A stretch of DNA of 64,000 nt from Larix kaempferi (GCA_027924585.1 BSBM01000252.1:5208001-5272000), one strand, 5' to 3'; shown: positions 29,400 to 41,823, numbered from the stretch's first letter. The notes: generated by a model not told the origin, from the letters alone. Numbers and translations: made by a program.

Positions 29400-30400
29400 T
29401 TCCTATTGTTGCTTGTCTCCCTTCATGAAGTAAGTATGATCAGTCCTTTATTGAAGCAAGTCATATTCTCGACAATATTTCTCATCATGACCGACAGATT
29501 GACACAAGTTACAATACAAGTTAGTTGGTTTTGACACAACCTTCTATAAATACACACATTCCTCCGAGCAATGTCCTCTTGTGTGGAAAATGCAACACTG
29601 GGTCTCTCCTTGACTGAGTGGATTGGCCACACCATATTTTATATACTCGTGGAATTCAGGAAATTGATATTTATGATTCCCTTTGTAATTGCGTCGACTC
29701 TACCATACCTCTTCGCGAACTTCCTTCCCTTTCTTAATCTCCTGTAGCTAAATAGTCAAGTTTTCTAGCTACGAATGGATCTGGCTGATGCCAATCCCTG
29801 TTTCACCAATGGACAAAGCTTCAAGCTTCATCACAAGTTCTAAGGATTTTCCCTGAGATAAGATATTTTGTTGCATCAATGGCATCCAGATGTGCGGTAT
29901 CAACCCTACAATAAACCATTCCTTGGGCTGCACATCGCTCATCCCAAAGCTTAATTTATCCATCATAGTTTTGAACCTATGATCAAAATCCCATACCAAC
30001 TCATTAGTGAATTTTTTTATCTACTTCAATTCTATGATGTACTACGATTCTGATTTAGGATTCTTAAACTTGTTGATCAGCCCAACTCTGATTTCTGCCA
30101 GAGTCTTCTGTTGAATTACTGTAGGTACTTGTATAAACTTCATGTACCAATCCAACGCACGACCTCTGAAGATCATCTCCAGTTGTCCCTTCTTGATAGC
30201 TTTATCCTACACTTGTTTTACTGTCCACAATTATTCGCATAAGAACCAATATTGCTCGGAATACTCTGTCCCATTACCCTGAAAGAGAGGCAAATTCACA
30301 TCGTCTCCCACCATCCTTGGTTTTCTACCAGTTTTTATAGATCTGCTACTATTACTTCTATTGTGACATGCGGGACAACCTTGCGAAGATCTTGTGTTTC
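29400..30400 (-). pseudogene. Gag capsid and zinc knuckles of element E
   Basis: 29999-29769 encodes VWDFDHRFKTMMDKLSFGMS ... KEWFIVGLIPHIWMPLMQQN, matching element G at 40074-40232. Upstream to 30300 the capsid continues across stops (NLPLFQGNGTEYSEQYWFLCE). Downstream near 29450-29580, in another frame, two knuckles remain (CRVFHTRGHCSEEC and CNLCQSVGHDEKYC). Confidence 0.78.
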
Positions 30401-30546
30401 TTCCTCCAAAGTTTGGTAAAGTGCATGGGGTTGTGGGTATGTTGTGGCTTTGGTTCTGTCCTTCCTGAGGTTCAAGGTAGCCTAGTTGTTCTCTTCATCG
30501 CTGTAGGTCCTCTTAGTCCCTTGTGTCCCTGCTTCGCAGTCCTCCG

Positions 30547-31060
30547 TTATGGTCGCAGTAGTAATGGATCATGCAAGCAAGCATCATTCAACTTTCTTAA
30601 ATCTACACAAATTTGTACTTCACCTATTTTCTTATCTTGTACGACCATCAGGATAATCCATTCGAACTCTTCGACAGGTTCAATGATTCTTGCATCAAGC
30701 ATTCTGTCGAGGTATGCTCTCACCTTTTCCTTATATTTGGGATTCAATCTGTACAGTCACTGCTTAAATGGCTTTGAATAAGGTTTTAAGGGGATCTTCA
30801 TATCTCATAGGTCACCAGCAATACCCTTTATCTCAAAAAAAAGTGTGGGGAACAAATATTAATATTCATGTACTAGGTAAGTAAGTTTCCCTATAGTCTC
30901 ATCATCCCAATAGTCACCAATATTAGCAAACATAAGATTCTCGCTTGACCCGATATTTACCTTCTTTGTTTTAAGCGACTGTAATAATTTATCAAACTTG
31001 ACCTATGGGCCCTCTAGCTTTTGAATTTCCTCTATTTTTGGGATATTCACATCCCTCAGG
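30547..31060 (-). pseudogene. RT start and linker of element F
   Basis: 30747-30547 encodes NPKYKEKVRAYLDRMLDARI and then ICVDLRKLNDACLHDP, the N-terminal RT motifs. The upstream linker contains IGDYWDDETIGKL, as in element G. RT breaks off at the junction with E. Confidence 0.82.
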
Positions 31061-31079
31061 TCATCATCTAGGTCACTAG

Positions 31080-31740
31080 AGATATTACAACATTCCATTG
31101 CTTACTTAAGTGTCATAGTCCACTGTCTCATATTGGACAGCTTCACTAATATTTCTTCATAAATATTAGCCTTGATTATTTGCAGAGCTCCATCTATTGT
31201 TGGATTCTCATCTTCATAAATGAACGTCTTCTAGAAATTAATAACCATATTTTCCCAATATGTAGTTCCTTGTCTAAGTTCGATGGATGTATACCAGCTT
31301 CGCAGGATGGTATCCAAAGTGTGGATAAACATGTGGACCCATTCTTGTTTCAGTATATGTTCCCATTCTCTTGTACATAATTCTAGATGCTCCATTGGAC
31401 TAGCGAAGCCATTATATGTTTCTTTCCTATAATACATACCTTCTCCAAACCAAACTTCAAGTAGCTTTTTACACTACGACCAACTCTATATCTTTGAATT
31501 ATGAGTAAACCACCACCTTGTCAGGGTAGATTTCAATGCTACATGTAAAGCTAATATTCTTTGCTAGTCAAGTACCTCTACTTCAAAATCATAAATAGAA
31601 AAATTTAAATTAGGTATCCCCTCATAAGTATGAAGATCACATACCACTTTATCAATGCAATGCAATGATCTGGTAACATGAGTGCATCTTCTTTTGGATA
31701 CTTCATGTAATCAGTTTTACCAATTCTCCAATGCTTCCCT
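31080..31740 (-). pseudogene. Second capsid-like domain of element F
   Basis: 31437-31231 encodes ILKQEWVHMFIHTLDTILRS WYTSIELRQGT, aligning with element G 49410-49500 (PEDEWVHLFIHTLDIVPRNW). The rest (31480-31740) is recognisable in broken frames. It supports the same domain order in a third copy. Confidence 0.72.
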
Positions 31741-32260
31741 TCAGTCCGAAGAATAAGAGCTAACACTTCGCCAACTCAATGTACCATTCCTATTTGGATT
31801 AATGTAGTCATCCATTCTGGAAGTGACCTTATAGATATTGTCTAATTCTATAGAAGTATATTCCTCATGGACATGTTTGACATACCTAGAGCCTTCCATA
31901 GGATCTAATGATGCAAACACTTTCACATCCCAGCCTTCAAATGTTGTTATCCTTTTCTTGAGATTTATAATTGTCTGGTTCTCAATTTCCCAACCAATAC
32001 CAAGCAATTCTAGATATGGATTAGTTTCATCTACAATTTCAATACCTTCAAAGTTGACATAGCTTCATAGACCATCAATCTCAATAGTGACATCGAACCA
32101 TTTTTCCAAATGGTATTACTTTATGTTGATTAGCTAATCACAACAGAAGAGGCAACCATACCAACTTAGGATTTCCAATAGCTTCTCATGTCTATTTTGT
32201 TATGACATTTACATCTGACCCCATATCCAAAATAATGAAATCCATGTTGAATTCCCTAAC
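31741..32260 (-). pseudogene. Aspartic protease of element F
   Basis: 32007-31741 encodes MLGIGWEIENQTIINLKKRI and downstream sequence. The active-site region near 32215 reads FIILDMGSDVNVIT, so the catalytic Asp is kept here. Broken by stops and frameshifts. Confidence 0.75.
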
Positions 32261-33110
32261 CTGTGCATTAATTCGTAGATCCCTTAGGGTTCTTGTTCTC
32301 CTTTGCAAATTATTTAAAACCTTTTCTTGAGACATGTCTTCCTCTGATTCATCCACTAAATTCTGCAACTCTTTTAATGCAGTTTCATCCTTTACTAATT
32401 ATAAACACCTCTTTCAAAATTTCTTCAATATACTTACCTTCCCTGAGCTTCCCTTTCTAGCTGATTGGTCAAAGCAGAATGGTATATCATATACGAGGAC
32501 TTCATCAAATACTGAAGCAGAGAACGTTGAAGGTCCCCTCTGTGTCGTAGTGAATTCCTTCCTTGCATCCACAAATTTTTTCTTTTCTTTCTACACATTA
32601 AATGGTACTGTCCATTTTACTATAGGCCTAATTTTATGACCATGTGCATTCATACATATTTGTCTATCTGCTCCTGTTGTAGCTCCTCTTCTTATCACAA
32701 CAACGATAGTCAGCTATTCTTGTCAAGGTTTGACTGATATCTTGTGAACATTTTGGTTCTGATTCTTATTTTGATTTTCCTTAGCTTTCCACTTCTCTAT
32801 GAGTTGTGGACAATCTTCAATAATATGTTCTAGTGATCAATAGTATGTACATGTCGAACAGGGATTTGGAAAATCCCTGGAAAAATGTCATGGTGTACCA
32901 CAATTATAACATATTACCTAGCCTCTTCCTCGACAAAATACTCCTTGTCCTCATCCTCAGAAATCACCTCTTGGTTGATTAAATTGTGCACTACTTCCTT
33001 CTCCTTGTTCCTCGTTCTTCATTTGATAAGTATTTGTAGTTCTTTCTGTGAGCAGTTGATATACTCGACAGTAGTTGGGTACTTATGTTCTTACGGATGA
33101 CCCTTTCGGC

Positions 33111-33421
33111 ATCAACCTGTGAACAGGTTGAAGTCTCACCTGAAGCAAAGATGGGTGGTTACAGAATCAGATTTCTACAACCTAGTGATGCATGGTTAGG
33201 TTATGCGATCTTGATGTGCACTCTTTACTCAACATCTACTTAACATGTTATTACCGATATGTAACTGCGCACTTCGTAGTTACCAACAACCTATAGACTT
33301 CGCTGAATCGTTTCTACCTTTACTGTGATAACTATGCATTTGCCATATTTAACATAACTTCCCAATGTTCATACATGTGTGTTCCACTACTTAACATATA
33401 ATTCTCATTCACATTCATATG
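33111..33421. other. Unassigned sequence between F and I
   Basis: About 310 bases with no ORF, repeat or similarity noticed to other parts of the window. It may be more of element F's decayed gag or pre-insertion DNA. Confidence 0.35.
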
Positions 33422-33990
33422 TGTTGATGTATTTGTAACTTCATAATATATTCTTCTATGTATTACATTTGTACTTTATTGTATCCCCAGTGGAGATGTA
33501 TTATTCCTCCTGTTGGAAGTGTCGTCAGTTGTACTTGCATGTGTCGCAAGTTATATTGTAAGTGTTGTAACTTATACTTGATGGGTTATTAGACCACCCT
33601 AGAGGGTTCGGGCTAGTCAGCATTATGTTAAGTGGTTAAGTTAATGCCGACCTAGTTGATTAAAGGTCAAGTCAAGTTAGTGTATAAATAGAGAGTGTGT
33701 CTCTCTCATTTTACACATTCCATTGTTCACTCACTTCGCATTAGTGAGAGAAGAGGAGGATGCGCACAAGTGGAGGAGGAGCATGCTACTGAGCATATCT
33801 ATCTCTTGGGTTTGATCATGGTTATCTTTGTATTGATGCTTATTCTATCTCTGAGGAAGCTGCGGGGTTTTTCACCTTCTTGGTTTTCCCCGGTGAAATG
33901 TTTTGTGTCTCTTATGCTTGATATGTTGTACATGTTTTTCTTTCAGTTAATATCCTAGATCAAAATGTATTAAATTCTGAAAAACTAACA
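33422..33990 (+). repeat. 5' LTR of element I
   Basis: 569 bp, TGTTGATGTA...ACTAACA. It matches the LTRs of element H in inverse orientation (TGTTGATGTATATGTAACTT in H). It carries TATAAATAG near 33683. It has one copy of the GGGTTATTAGACCACC block that is tripled in H. Confidence 0.88.
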
Positions 33991-34002
33991 TGGTATCAGA
34001 GC
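33991..34002 (+). promoter_or_regulatory. Primer-binding site of element I
   Basis: TGGTATCAGAGC directly after the LTR; this is the standard complement of plant initiator Met-tRNA used by Copia elements. Confidence 0.95.
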
Positions 34003-36835
34003 TATCCTGAAGGAAGGCATGGTATGGCATTTATGAGACTTGTTGCACTTGTGACAAATTGGAGGTTAGGACTTGATATAGCAAACACCAGTCATCGTAT
34101 AAATTTCGCTATAAATACATTTTGGAAAAGGTTCAGGATCTGAAACCTTTACAAGTTGTAGATGACATCTCCATGTACCTTTTTTCAGAAGCACGACATC
34201 TAATTTGTTGTACTTTGTGATTTATGATCTGTACAATCTAGGGTTTCTGCCTCATCCATATCTCAGTCATAGGAAAAAAAGTCACAACTTGGGCTAGGAA
34301 GATCCAAATGAAATTTCATAAAAACTGACAAGTAGGGCATGGACTTTACTTTCACATGTAACATTTTCAGAGGCCGAAATTGAACCAGTGACATGTGGCA
34401 CACCGTACAAGTTTGCTCTCCTGTTTTATCCCATAAATAGGTCACATCGCGACATGTGGCATAACGTTCTTTTAGAGAATCCATTTGAGGTCAAACCTAT
34501 GGGGTTAGAAAGAAGATAGGTTAGGATACCACAATTTGAAGTTTCAGACCTTGTGGATTTTTAATTTCAGAGTTGCACCAGAAACAATCAGGTGCATATT
34601 TCTGTCCAAAAAGAATTGGATTCTGAGCACCTTCATTTTTGGATCATCAGTACTGTGGGAAATTAGGCTTTTGGATAAAGTTGAAATTATTGGAATAGGA
34701 TACAATGGATGGATGCTCCTCATAAAAATAGAAATTTAGAGACCAAGATCAAATTTTTTGGTTGGGCAAAAGGTCGGGCTTGATCAAACCCTAGTTCGGG
34801 ATTTTGATCGAAAAGTTGGAAAATTAGGGCTTTTGCAAAAGTTGAAATTTTTGAAATCTGTGACCATGGATGGAAGCTCCTCAAAAAAATTGAAGTTTAG
34901 AACACAAGATCGAAACTTTCGGATGGGCAGAATACTGGGCTTTATCAAACCCTAGTTCGGGATCCTGTCCAGAAAATCCAAAAGTTTCAAAGGCAATTTT
35001 GAAGTGTCAAATTTTACAGTTTTCAAAATTGAAGTATACCATCTTGATCAGCTCAACAAGGCACATCTTTTCATCCAATAAGAAGTTTGAAATTCAAAGT
35101 TTGAATTTTTAGGGTTTCTCTAACAAACCCTAATCCAGCTCCAGATCCAGTTTCAGCAAATCAAAGTGGATTGGGTTAATCCTAGAAGAGAATGAATTGG
35201 ACACCTGCATAAGTGAAGAAGTTCTAGTTCTAGAGGGAGATGAGGCTGAGGCTTTACATGAGAAGGCTACAAGCAATCTCGATAGGTATGACTTGAAGAG
35301 ATACAGCTACATTTTGAAATCTATTCATGATTAAGTTTATGATATGTTTGTCTTCATATTATTTAGTTTAGTACAATCTTGATTAATGTTAGACTTGTCT
35401 TATCAGCCTAGTAAAAGTATGAATGCATGTGAATGATATAATACATTCATTTGATTAGGGTTATGACATTTATGATTGTACTAATGCACTATGATGTTGT
35501 ATGAGTTTGATGTTGTCTGCTAACATGTAAGGTACATCAAGAAAGACATATCAAGTTCTAGATCAAGAACATATGACCATGGTGACATGAAGACAAAGAC
35601 TCATGAAGCTTTACTTACGAGGTATGTATAATTTGGTTCTACAATGCCTAACCTATGAGATATGTAGGTTACTAGCATAGGTCATTGAAGAGAACAAGAA
35701 GACATTATGCGGGTATGTTAGACATAACTAGCTAACATGATAACCAGGTATGTTTTTCCTATATCAAGTTAGAATCCTACCTTGTGTTAGGATCTTATAC
35801 TTTTGTATGAATGATAATGATTATTCTTGAAAGTTAGAAGTTTAAGTAATCAAGGGTTTATGCATATTATGTTTCTTACTTTGATTAATGATATGACTAA
35901 CCAGAAGAGTCCTATGGTCAATAAGAATATGCATAAGTAATAGAAGTCCTCCCTGAAACCTTAAATACTAATGCTTATTACCTGTGTGTGAAATAATCAT
36001 GACCATACATGTTAAGTTTATTTAGGATCATAATGTTTTGATAGTATTGAGATTATACTAATGGATGTATGATCATGTATGAGATCTTGAGGATGACACT
36101 AGTGCACACTTAAGCATGCATAGTGTTCCGGGATGAATATAAGTTCAAGGACAGGTAATCCAAGAAGCAAATATCAAGAGGGAGCACACTCCAGTAGTTC
36201 TTGCAAGGAAGCAAAGATTGAGAGGGAGTCCTACCAACAACCAAACAAAGATAAGTATTTGAATTGTTATATATATGATTACTTAAATGATGTTGTTCAA
36301 CCATGTACATACTCATGATTTAGGATGAATATTATGCATATTAGAAAAGTTGCATTAATGAACAAGATACTACTAATATGCAAGTAATGGGTAAGTGGCC
36401 TATGGTACTGTACAAAATTCCATTGCTACTTATCTAGAATGAAACCTCTTTGCTGACATGTTGGGAGTTGTGCACACTCTTAACAATTTTCTGGTAGAGA
36501 TGGAAGGCATCTAGAAAGTTATGGAATATGGATCAATGTTGTATTGAAACATTGGCTAAGATAATTGCATGACTGTATGACATATGTATTTATGAGTAAG
36601 AATTTGTTCTGAAATGTATAAGATGTTTCTAATCATGCAATTGAACTTGTCTTGTAGGAAACGCTGTGTACCTACAAAAGAAGGACTACAACATTTGTTC
36701 CAGCAACAAACTTCAAAGAAAACTATCTATTTAAGATACTTCGAGGAAGAAGTTACGGGACACATTTGCAGGAGACATTCCAAGCATGGTGAAAGGAGTA
36801 TCCTTCCCTTGGATGTGGATGTAAGCACTGAGTGA
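34003..36835 (+). other. Non-coding interior of element I
   Basis: No Copia gag, protease or integrase motif is seen in any frame. The sequence is homologous to the interior of H (44280-47311, inverse strand), for example around GACCATGGATGGAAGCTCCT at 34862 and the CTACAAAAG.AGGACTACAACA region at 36675. The conservation of a non-coding interior in both copies suggests a family property. Confidence 0.7.
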
Positions 36836-36839
36836 TGAG

Positions 36840-37085
36840 CATCAGGACGATGCTCCAATTACTGCTTTGGATATGCGTCAGTTGGATCATGTATATTGAT
36901 ATGCATCAGTTGGATGCTTTGTATGATCATTTGGATCATGTATATTTATATGCATCAGTTGGATGCTTTGTATGATAAGTTGGATCATGTATATGTATAT
37001 GCATCAGGGCGATGCAATGACAATGATCAGGATGATCATGTGTGATGAGTATCAAGATGATGCTCTGGATGATATGCATCAGGAC
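36840..37085 (+). repeat. GATGATC/ATGCATCAG repeats in element I
   Basis: Degenerate repeats of ATGCATCAGTTGGATGCTTTG and ATCAGGACGATGCT. They correspond in position to the larger arrays at 42385-43020 in element H, although H carries them on the other side of its RT fragment. Confidence 0.7.
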
Positions 37086-37365
37086 GATGCTATGATGAAG
37101 GACTTGGGTATGATGCACTTTCTAGGTATGGAGGTGTGGTAGAGTGCAGATGGAATCTTTCTTGGACAAGGGAAGTATGCAGTAGAGATCTTGAAGCGGT
37201 TCAGGATGATGGACTGCAAGGCCATGGCCACACCTATGACACCAAACCTGAAGCTACTGTATGATGCTTCATCTGAGTCGGTTGTTGCCACGATGTATTG
37301 TCAGATTATTGGGTCCTTGATGTACCTGACGAATACGAGAATAGATATTTGTTTTTCTATGAACA
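37086..37365 (+). pseudogene. Copia RT C-terminal fragment of element I
   Basis: Encodes LGMMHFLGMEVW, a stop, then GIFLGQGKYAVEILKRFRMM and CQIIGSLMYLTNTRIDICFS, the last part of a Copia RT. It is cut at 37365 by the insertion of element G before the RNase H. The catalytic YVDD region is missing upstream. Confidence 0.85.
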
Positions 37366-38906
37366 TGTTGGAGCATAGGCCGCAGCTATGGCAAAGCTGC
37401 TAATTTTGAGGAAAAAGCACTAACTTTTGAAGGAAAAGTGCTAATTTGGGGGAAAAGCACCATTTTTGGCAGAAATGAACAGTGCGCAGTACGGCGCCAG
37501 ATGGATGAGCTCACCGCAGATTGCGGGCCAAAAATCGTGGAGCTCGCGCGCACAAGTCAAAGGAAAGAGTAAATAAGGTGGCCGAGCAGAAAGCTCAACC
37601 ACCACAGTAAATGAAGCGGCGGAATAGAGGGCTCAGCTACCCTCATTAAGGAAAAGTACAGGAGTTATGGTTGCTCGGACCAAGGAAGAGCAACGGGCCG
37701 AAGCATTGAAGGTGAAGGACAAGGAGCAAAGAACGATGAAGCGGTTCCCATACCCACGATTTGCGCCAGAAATCGCGGAGTCTGTAGGAAGCTATGATGT
37801 GACTGCAAGAGGCGCCTACAGTACACCTAGCCGTGTCCGCGGTTAGGGTTTTTGGGGATTGCTGTTGGGAAAGGCCCACAGTTTTGTAAAGGTGCAACCC
37901 TCAAGGCCACCTATATATATGTGTGTAATTGAAAAGGGAAACAGGTTAGATGGTTAGATAGTTAGATAGCTACTGAGTTACACGGCAGTCTAAGTTGATG
38001 TCTCAGTCTTTTGTATTGCTATATCTGTAAAGCTATTAATGATCATTTTTGTGCATGTAAGAAGGCCGCAATCTCGCAGGAAGACTGCTTGGTGTAAAGG
38101 CCATTGCATGTATCGACCAGTCGCAAGAGGACTGAGAGGGGAATGTAATTTTATGTCTTTGTTATAGTAATATCAGTAGAAGAAGAGAGTAGATCTAAGA
38201 GAAGGGCTCCCAGCTGTGTGCGTGGAGTTTCCCAGAAAGATCTAAGGTTGCAGTTGTGTGCGCAACGGAACTGTGTTATCCCCATCTCAAGATAATATAA
38301 AACATAGTTCATGTGGACGTAGCTTCCCTCCTGAATGTGAACCACGTAATTCTTGTTGTTGCGATGATGCTTTATGTGATTGCATTTCTTTTATTTACCA
38401 TCTATGTTTCTATGAATGTTTCGCTATCTTTATGAATGAGTATGTAAAGTAAATCCTGGAAGCTCCCTTAGAAGTGTACTTGTGCATTGTCGAAGGAGTC
38501 TGTAAGAACACTGTCGCCGCAGCGCTAAAGGAGTGTGTTACTGCACTGTGGCGCAAGGGCAGAGACGAAACACAGTATCGGAGGTAGCGGGTAAAAGACT
38601 CGTGCGCAGGTGCAGAGATACCGCGCAGCTCGGCAAAGAAGAATGAGTTCCAACGTTGTAGCGCTGGGAGACCTGTGAAAGAGTAAGACACTCTGTTCAG
38701 GGGTTACCTCCAGGAAGGGAAAGAGAGAAGACTGTAGACTCCACACCACCTAGGTTAAGTAAACCTGATTCCTTATCCCCCCATAGCCTCTTCGGGTGAG
38801 ACTTTGGGCTGCTGCGCAGCTCGTTACCAAGAGGGCCAGTGTGCCAAAGGGGTGTTTGTTGCTGCGCATCCTGAAAACCCGGGTCTGTCCAGAAAAGCAG
38901 CCAACA
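37366..38906 (+). repeat. 5' LTR of element G
   Basis: 1541 bp, TGTTGGAGCATAGG...CAGCCAACA with 6 bp inverted ends. It is followed by a primer site and preceded by a truncated Copia RT, which marks the insertion edge. TATATATAT at 37912-37920 is a likely promoter. The only copy in the window, so the boundaries rest on the ends and the primer site. Confidence 0.78.
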
Positions 38907-38908
38907 AA

Positions 38909-38924
38909 TGGTTCTGTTGCCAGC
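38909..38924 (+). promoter_or_regulatory. Primer-binding site of element G
   Basis: TGGTTCTGTTGCCAGC two bases after the LTR. It starts with TGG as primer sites do and shares GTTGCC with the Athila-type site, but I do not assign the tRNA. Confidence 0.6.
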
Positions 38925-38948
38925 TTTAACCCTATTATTTTGAAGGCA

Positions 38949-40919
38949 ATGTGGTGCTAGAATCCTACAGCTAAAGAAATTCAAGAGTGGTTTGATTCAA
39001 AGGCTAGAGAGTTCGCTGAATGAGAAAATAGAAGCCCTAGGCTTCAGACAGAGGACTGGTTGCAGAAGCATATTTATACTGAGCTTCACGAAATCTTCTT
39101 TGTAACATTTGCACTCGATTTGCATGAGTGGGTATCCAAGCTAGAAGATACTGGACCCACTGTGCATGTTGATCAACCTATCGTTTGGACGCCTGAGCTA
39201 GTTAGCATTTTGAAGCAGGTAGATAATCCTGTGTCTCGCGCAGTAGACTTTTGGTTGAACAGTCTGCTAGAAGGCTTCATCACCGAGTTTGCAGTAGATA
39301 CAAGAAAGAGCTTCAGCGAGGCTGAGAGGAGATTCTTCAAAGCATACAGGGGTAAGTTCTTAAATTCTCTGAACTTGTGGATTAAAATGCTCTTATATGA
39401 AAAAGAAAAACTATGCATAGCTTCTGATGACTAGCATAGACAAGTAATGTCCACAGATTCTGATAGTGATCTTGAAGTTATTAGTTGCACTTGTAGTGGA
39501 AAACGGTATAAAGTAGGCCTCAACCAGCATTCTTTTGAGTCTAGCCCAGAAGATAGCCGAGCTCGTAGAGCGAGCCATATAGAGAGACAAGGGAGTGCTC
39601 ATAACCCTTATCACCCTTTTACACCGCAAAAGCTAGATGGGGCTCAGCATAACCCCGCAGTAACACCCTCTAGTAGCCCACACGGTACTTCTAGTACCTC
39701 AGCCCCACCTTTTTTTAACCATCCCAGAGGCAGTGCCACAGCACCTCCACGTCAACCTAGTGCAAGAAGGATGGGTGATGACATGAAGCTACCAACCTTT
39801 AGAGGAACAAGGCTAGAAGACCCTGAGCAGCACTGGTTTCTATGTGAAGCCATTTGGACGATTAAGCAAATTAATGATGATGCTATTAAGCTGGTTCAGT
39901 AAGAAACCACACTAAGAGAAAGAGCCTTAACCTGGTTTATGAAATACTCAACAGCACAGAATAGGACGCTTGCTGATGTAAGAAGTGCTATGATTAAAGA
40001 ATTCAAGAAACCTAAATCAGAATTACAGTGCATAACATAACTCAAAGACATAAAATAGTTACCTACAGAATCAATATGGGACTTTGACCAGAAGTTCAAA
40101 GCCTTGATAGATCAAGTAAGCTTTGAGTTTGCACCGCAGCAGCATAAGGAATGGTTCATTGCTGCGCTGCTTCCTCATATTAGACTTCCTCTTATGCAAT
40201 AGAATCTCACTACTCAAGAACAAGCTCTAGAGATGGCTATGAAACTAGAAGCTTCACCAATTGCTGGAACAAGCAACGATGTTGCGCAGTTGCAGAACCA
40301 AATAGCATACCTAACTTTGCAAGTGCATGATATTAAGAAAGGAAAAGATGTTAAAGAAGAAATTTGGTGTACAAAGTGTAGAGCACAAGGTCATTCAAAG
40401 GACCATTTTCCTGTTTTCATAGATTATATTGCAACCGGAGCACCTAACCCTTTACCACAAGGTCAGGGGCCTTGGTGTGAAATCTGTAGAACTAGAGGCC
40501 ACAGACCACAAGAGTGTCACTTATTACAGAAATATGTATAAACTCCAAATAATCTATATTGCAATTTCTGTAAATCAGTAGGCCATGATGAGAACAATTG
40601 CAGCGCATATGACCTTATGATCGAAAGAAAACATGATGTTTATAGAGTACAGTCAGAACCATAGGGACCCACAGCAGGTCCGCAGTATGACCCAGCTTGT
40701 GAAGGCCGAGGAGGAAATTACAGGGGCCGAGGACGCGCAGGAGGTTTTGGTCATGGAAGAGGACATATCACTTGCTATAACTGCGGAGCTCAAGGCCATT
40801 ATGCAAGGGATTTCCAAAACCCTACAACCACCTGCAGATACTGTAAATCTTATGATCATGTCATTGAAGAATGCCCTCAGTCGATGGCCAAGATGCAAGA
40901 AAAGAAGCCACAGGTTAAC
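38949..40919 (+). pseudogene. Gag of element G with five zinc knuckles
   Basis: Frame opened by an ATG 42 bases after the LTR, with stops at 38958, 39021, 39432, 39900, 40038, 40056, 40200, 40539 and 40662. After an N-terminal domain (about 38960-39430) and a Ser/Pro-rich linker comes the capsid domain (MKLPTFRGTRLEDPEQHWFL at 39784 onward; WDFDQKFKALIDQVSF; KEWFIAALLPHIRLPL). Five knuckles follow: CTKCRAQGHSKDHF, CEICRTRGHRPQEC, CNFCKSVGHDENNC, CYNCGAQGHYARDF and CRYCKSYDHVIEEC. The first and fourth end in Phe instead of Cys. The frame runs into the insertion site of element H. Confidence 0.88.
40915..40919. repeat. Target-site duplication of element H (TTAAC)
   Basis: TTAAC precedes the left LTR of H and recurs at 47979-47983 after the right LTR. 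Confidence 0.93.
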
Positions 40920-41567
40920 TGTTAAATTTTCAGAATTTACTTCAATCTGATCTAGGATCTTAACTGAGAGAACAACATGTACAACATATCTACAGCATAT
41001 CAATCATGGAGACAATAATGCAAGCACACAAGAGACACAAAGATTTACTTGGGGAAAACCATAAAGGTGAAAAACCCCAATAACTTCCTCAGAGATAGAT
41101 AGAGCAATGATACAACCAACTAAGAGAGATAGACATAACCTAGCAGCAGATCCTCCTCCTCCATAAGTGCGCCACTCCTCCTTGAGTGCATGTGTGAGAA
41201 GTGAGTGAGCAAATAGAGTGCCTCCCACTCTATTTATACTTGAATTGACTTGCCTTTTTACCTAACTCATGTAGGCTCGAACTTTACCACATAACATAAT
41301 GCTGAGTGGGCCGACCCCCAATAGGGTGGTCTAATAACCCTTTGACCCACATGGCCAACCCCCAATAGGGTGGTGTAATAACCCTTTGACCCACATGACT
41401 TATACAGGGCCGACCCCAAATAAGGTGGTCTAATAACCCATCAAGTATAAGTTACGACACTTACAATATAAATGACGACACTTCCTTATAGAGGAATAAT
41501 ACCATCTCTATAGGAATACAATATACATATATGTGAAATACATTCCGAAGTTACATATACATCAACA
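40920..41567 (-). repeat. 3' LTR of element H
   Basis: On the plus strand TGTTAAATTTTC...ACATCAACA. Contains three copies of a block with CCCCAATAGGGTGGTCTAAT in the U3 part (about 41308-41440), where element I has one. Followed on the inner side by the polypurine tract. Confidence 0.95.
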
Positions 41568-41576
41568 CTCCCTCTT
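41568..41576 (-). promoter_or_regulatory. Polypurine tract of element H
   Basis: AAGAGGGAG in element orientation, directly before the 3' LTR, a typical Copia polypurine tract. Confidence 0.88.
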
Positions 41577-41823
41577 AACTAAGAAGGTATTTCTCAGCAC
41601 AGTTCTTCTAGCACAAGTCATCTTCTCTGGATCATCGTCACTAGATAATCTTCATCGATTCATCATCATCGTCACTGCTGCTGCTATCTCAATCAATCTC
41701 TGAATCTACTCGTCATAGGAAGTTCTACAGAGCCAGTCCTTTTTCATACTGGATGTAGGCCCACCACTTGCAGGTCTTCATCATCACTGGCCATACTGTG
41801 GAATCCTCAGGACTTATTACGTG

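Larger units (their letters stand above)
23780..30550 (-). mobile_element. Element E: decayed Gypsy element of the G family
   Basis: A minus-strand copy running gag (about 30400) to integrase (about 24065), with many stops and frameshifts. Its domain order matches element G: gag with knuckles, protease, a second capsid-like domain, RT, RNase H, integrase. Its 3' end is lost at element B and its 5' end abuts element F at about 30550, so no LTR is visible. Confidence 0.88.
30550..33110 (-). mobile_element. Element F: truncated decayed Gypsy copy, same family as E and G
   Basis: Only the middle of the element remains on the minus strand: knuckles (about 32780-33060), protease (31741-32260), capsid-like domain (31080-31740), linker (30790-31010) and the first part of RT (30547-30780). 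At about 30550 it meets the gag start of element E. No LTRs. Confidence 0.82.
33422..37365 (+). mobile_element. Element I: non-autonomous Copia element, cut by G
   Basis: 5' LTR 33422-33990, initiator-Met primer site, 2.8 kb of non-coding interior, a short repeat region and an RT fragment, then truncation at 37365 where the LTR of element G begins. Same family as element H. Gag, protease and integrase are absent, as in H, so the family is probably a deletion derivative moved by another element. Confidence 0.85.

Noticed and set aside
33991-34002. tRNA gene near the primer sites
   Set aside because: Only the short complement of a tRNA 3' end is present; no cloverleaf or internal promoter boxes.
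39173-39629. Minus-strand open frames opposite the gag of G
   Set aside because: Shadows of the plus-strand gag frame, without motifs.
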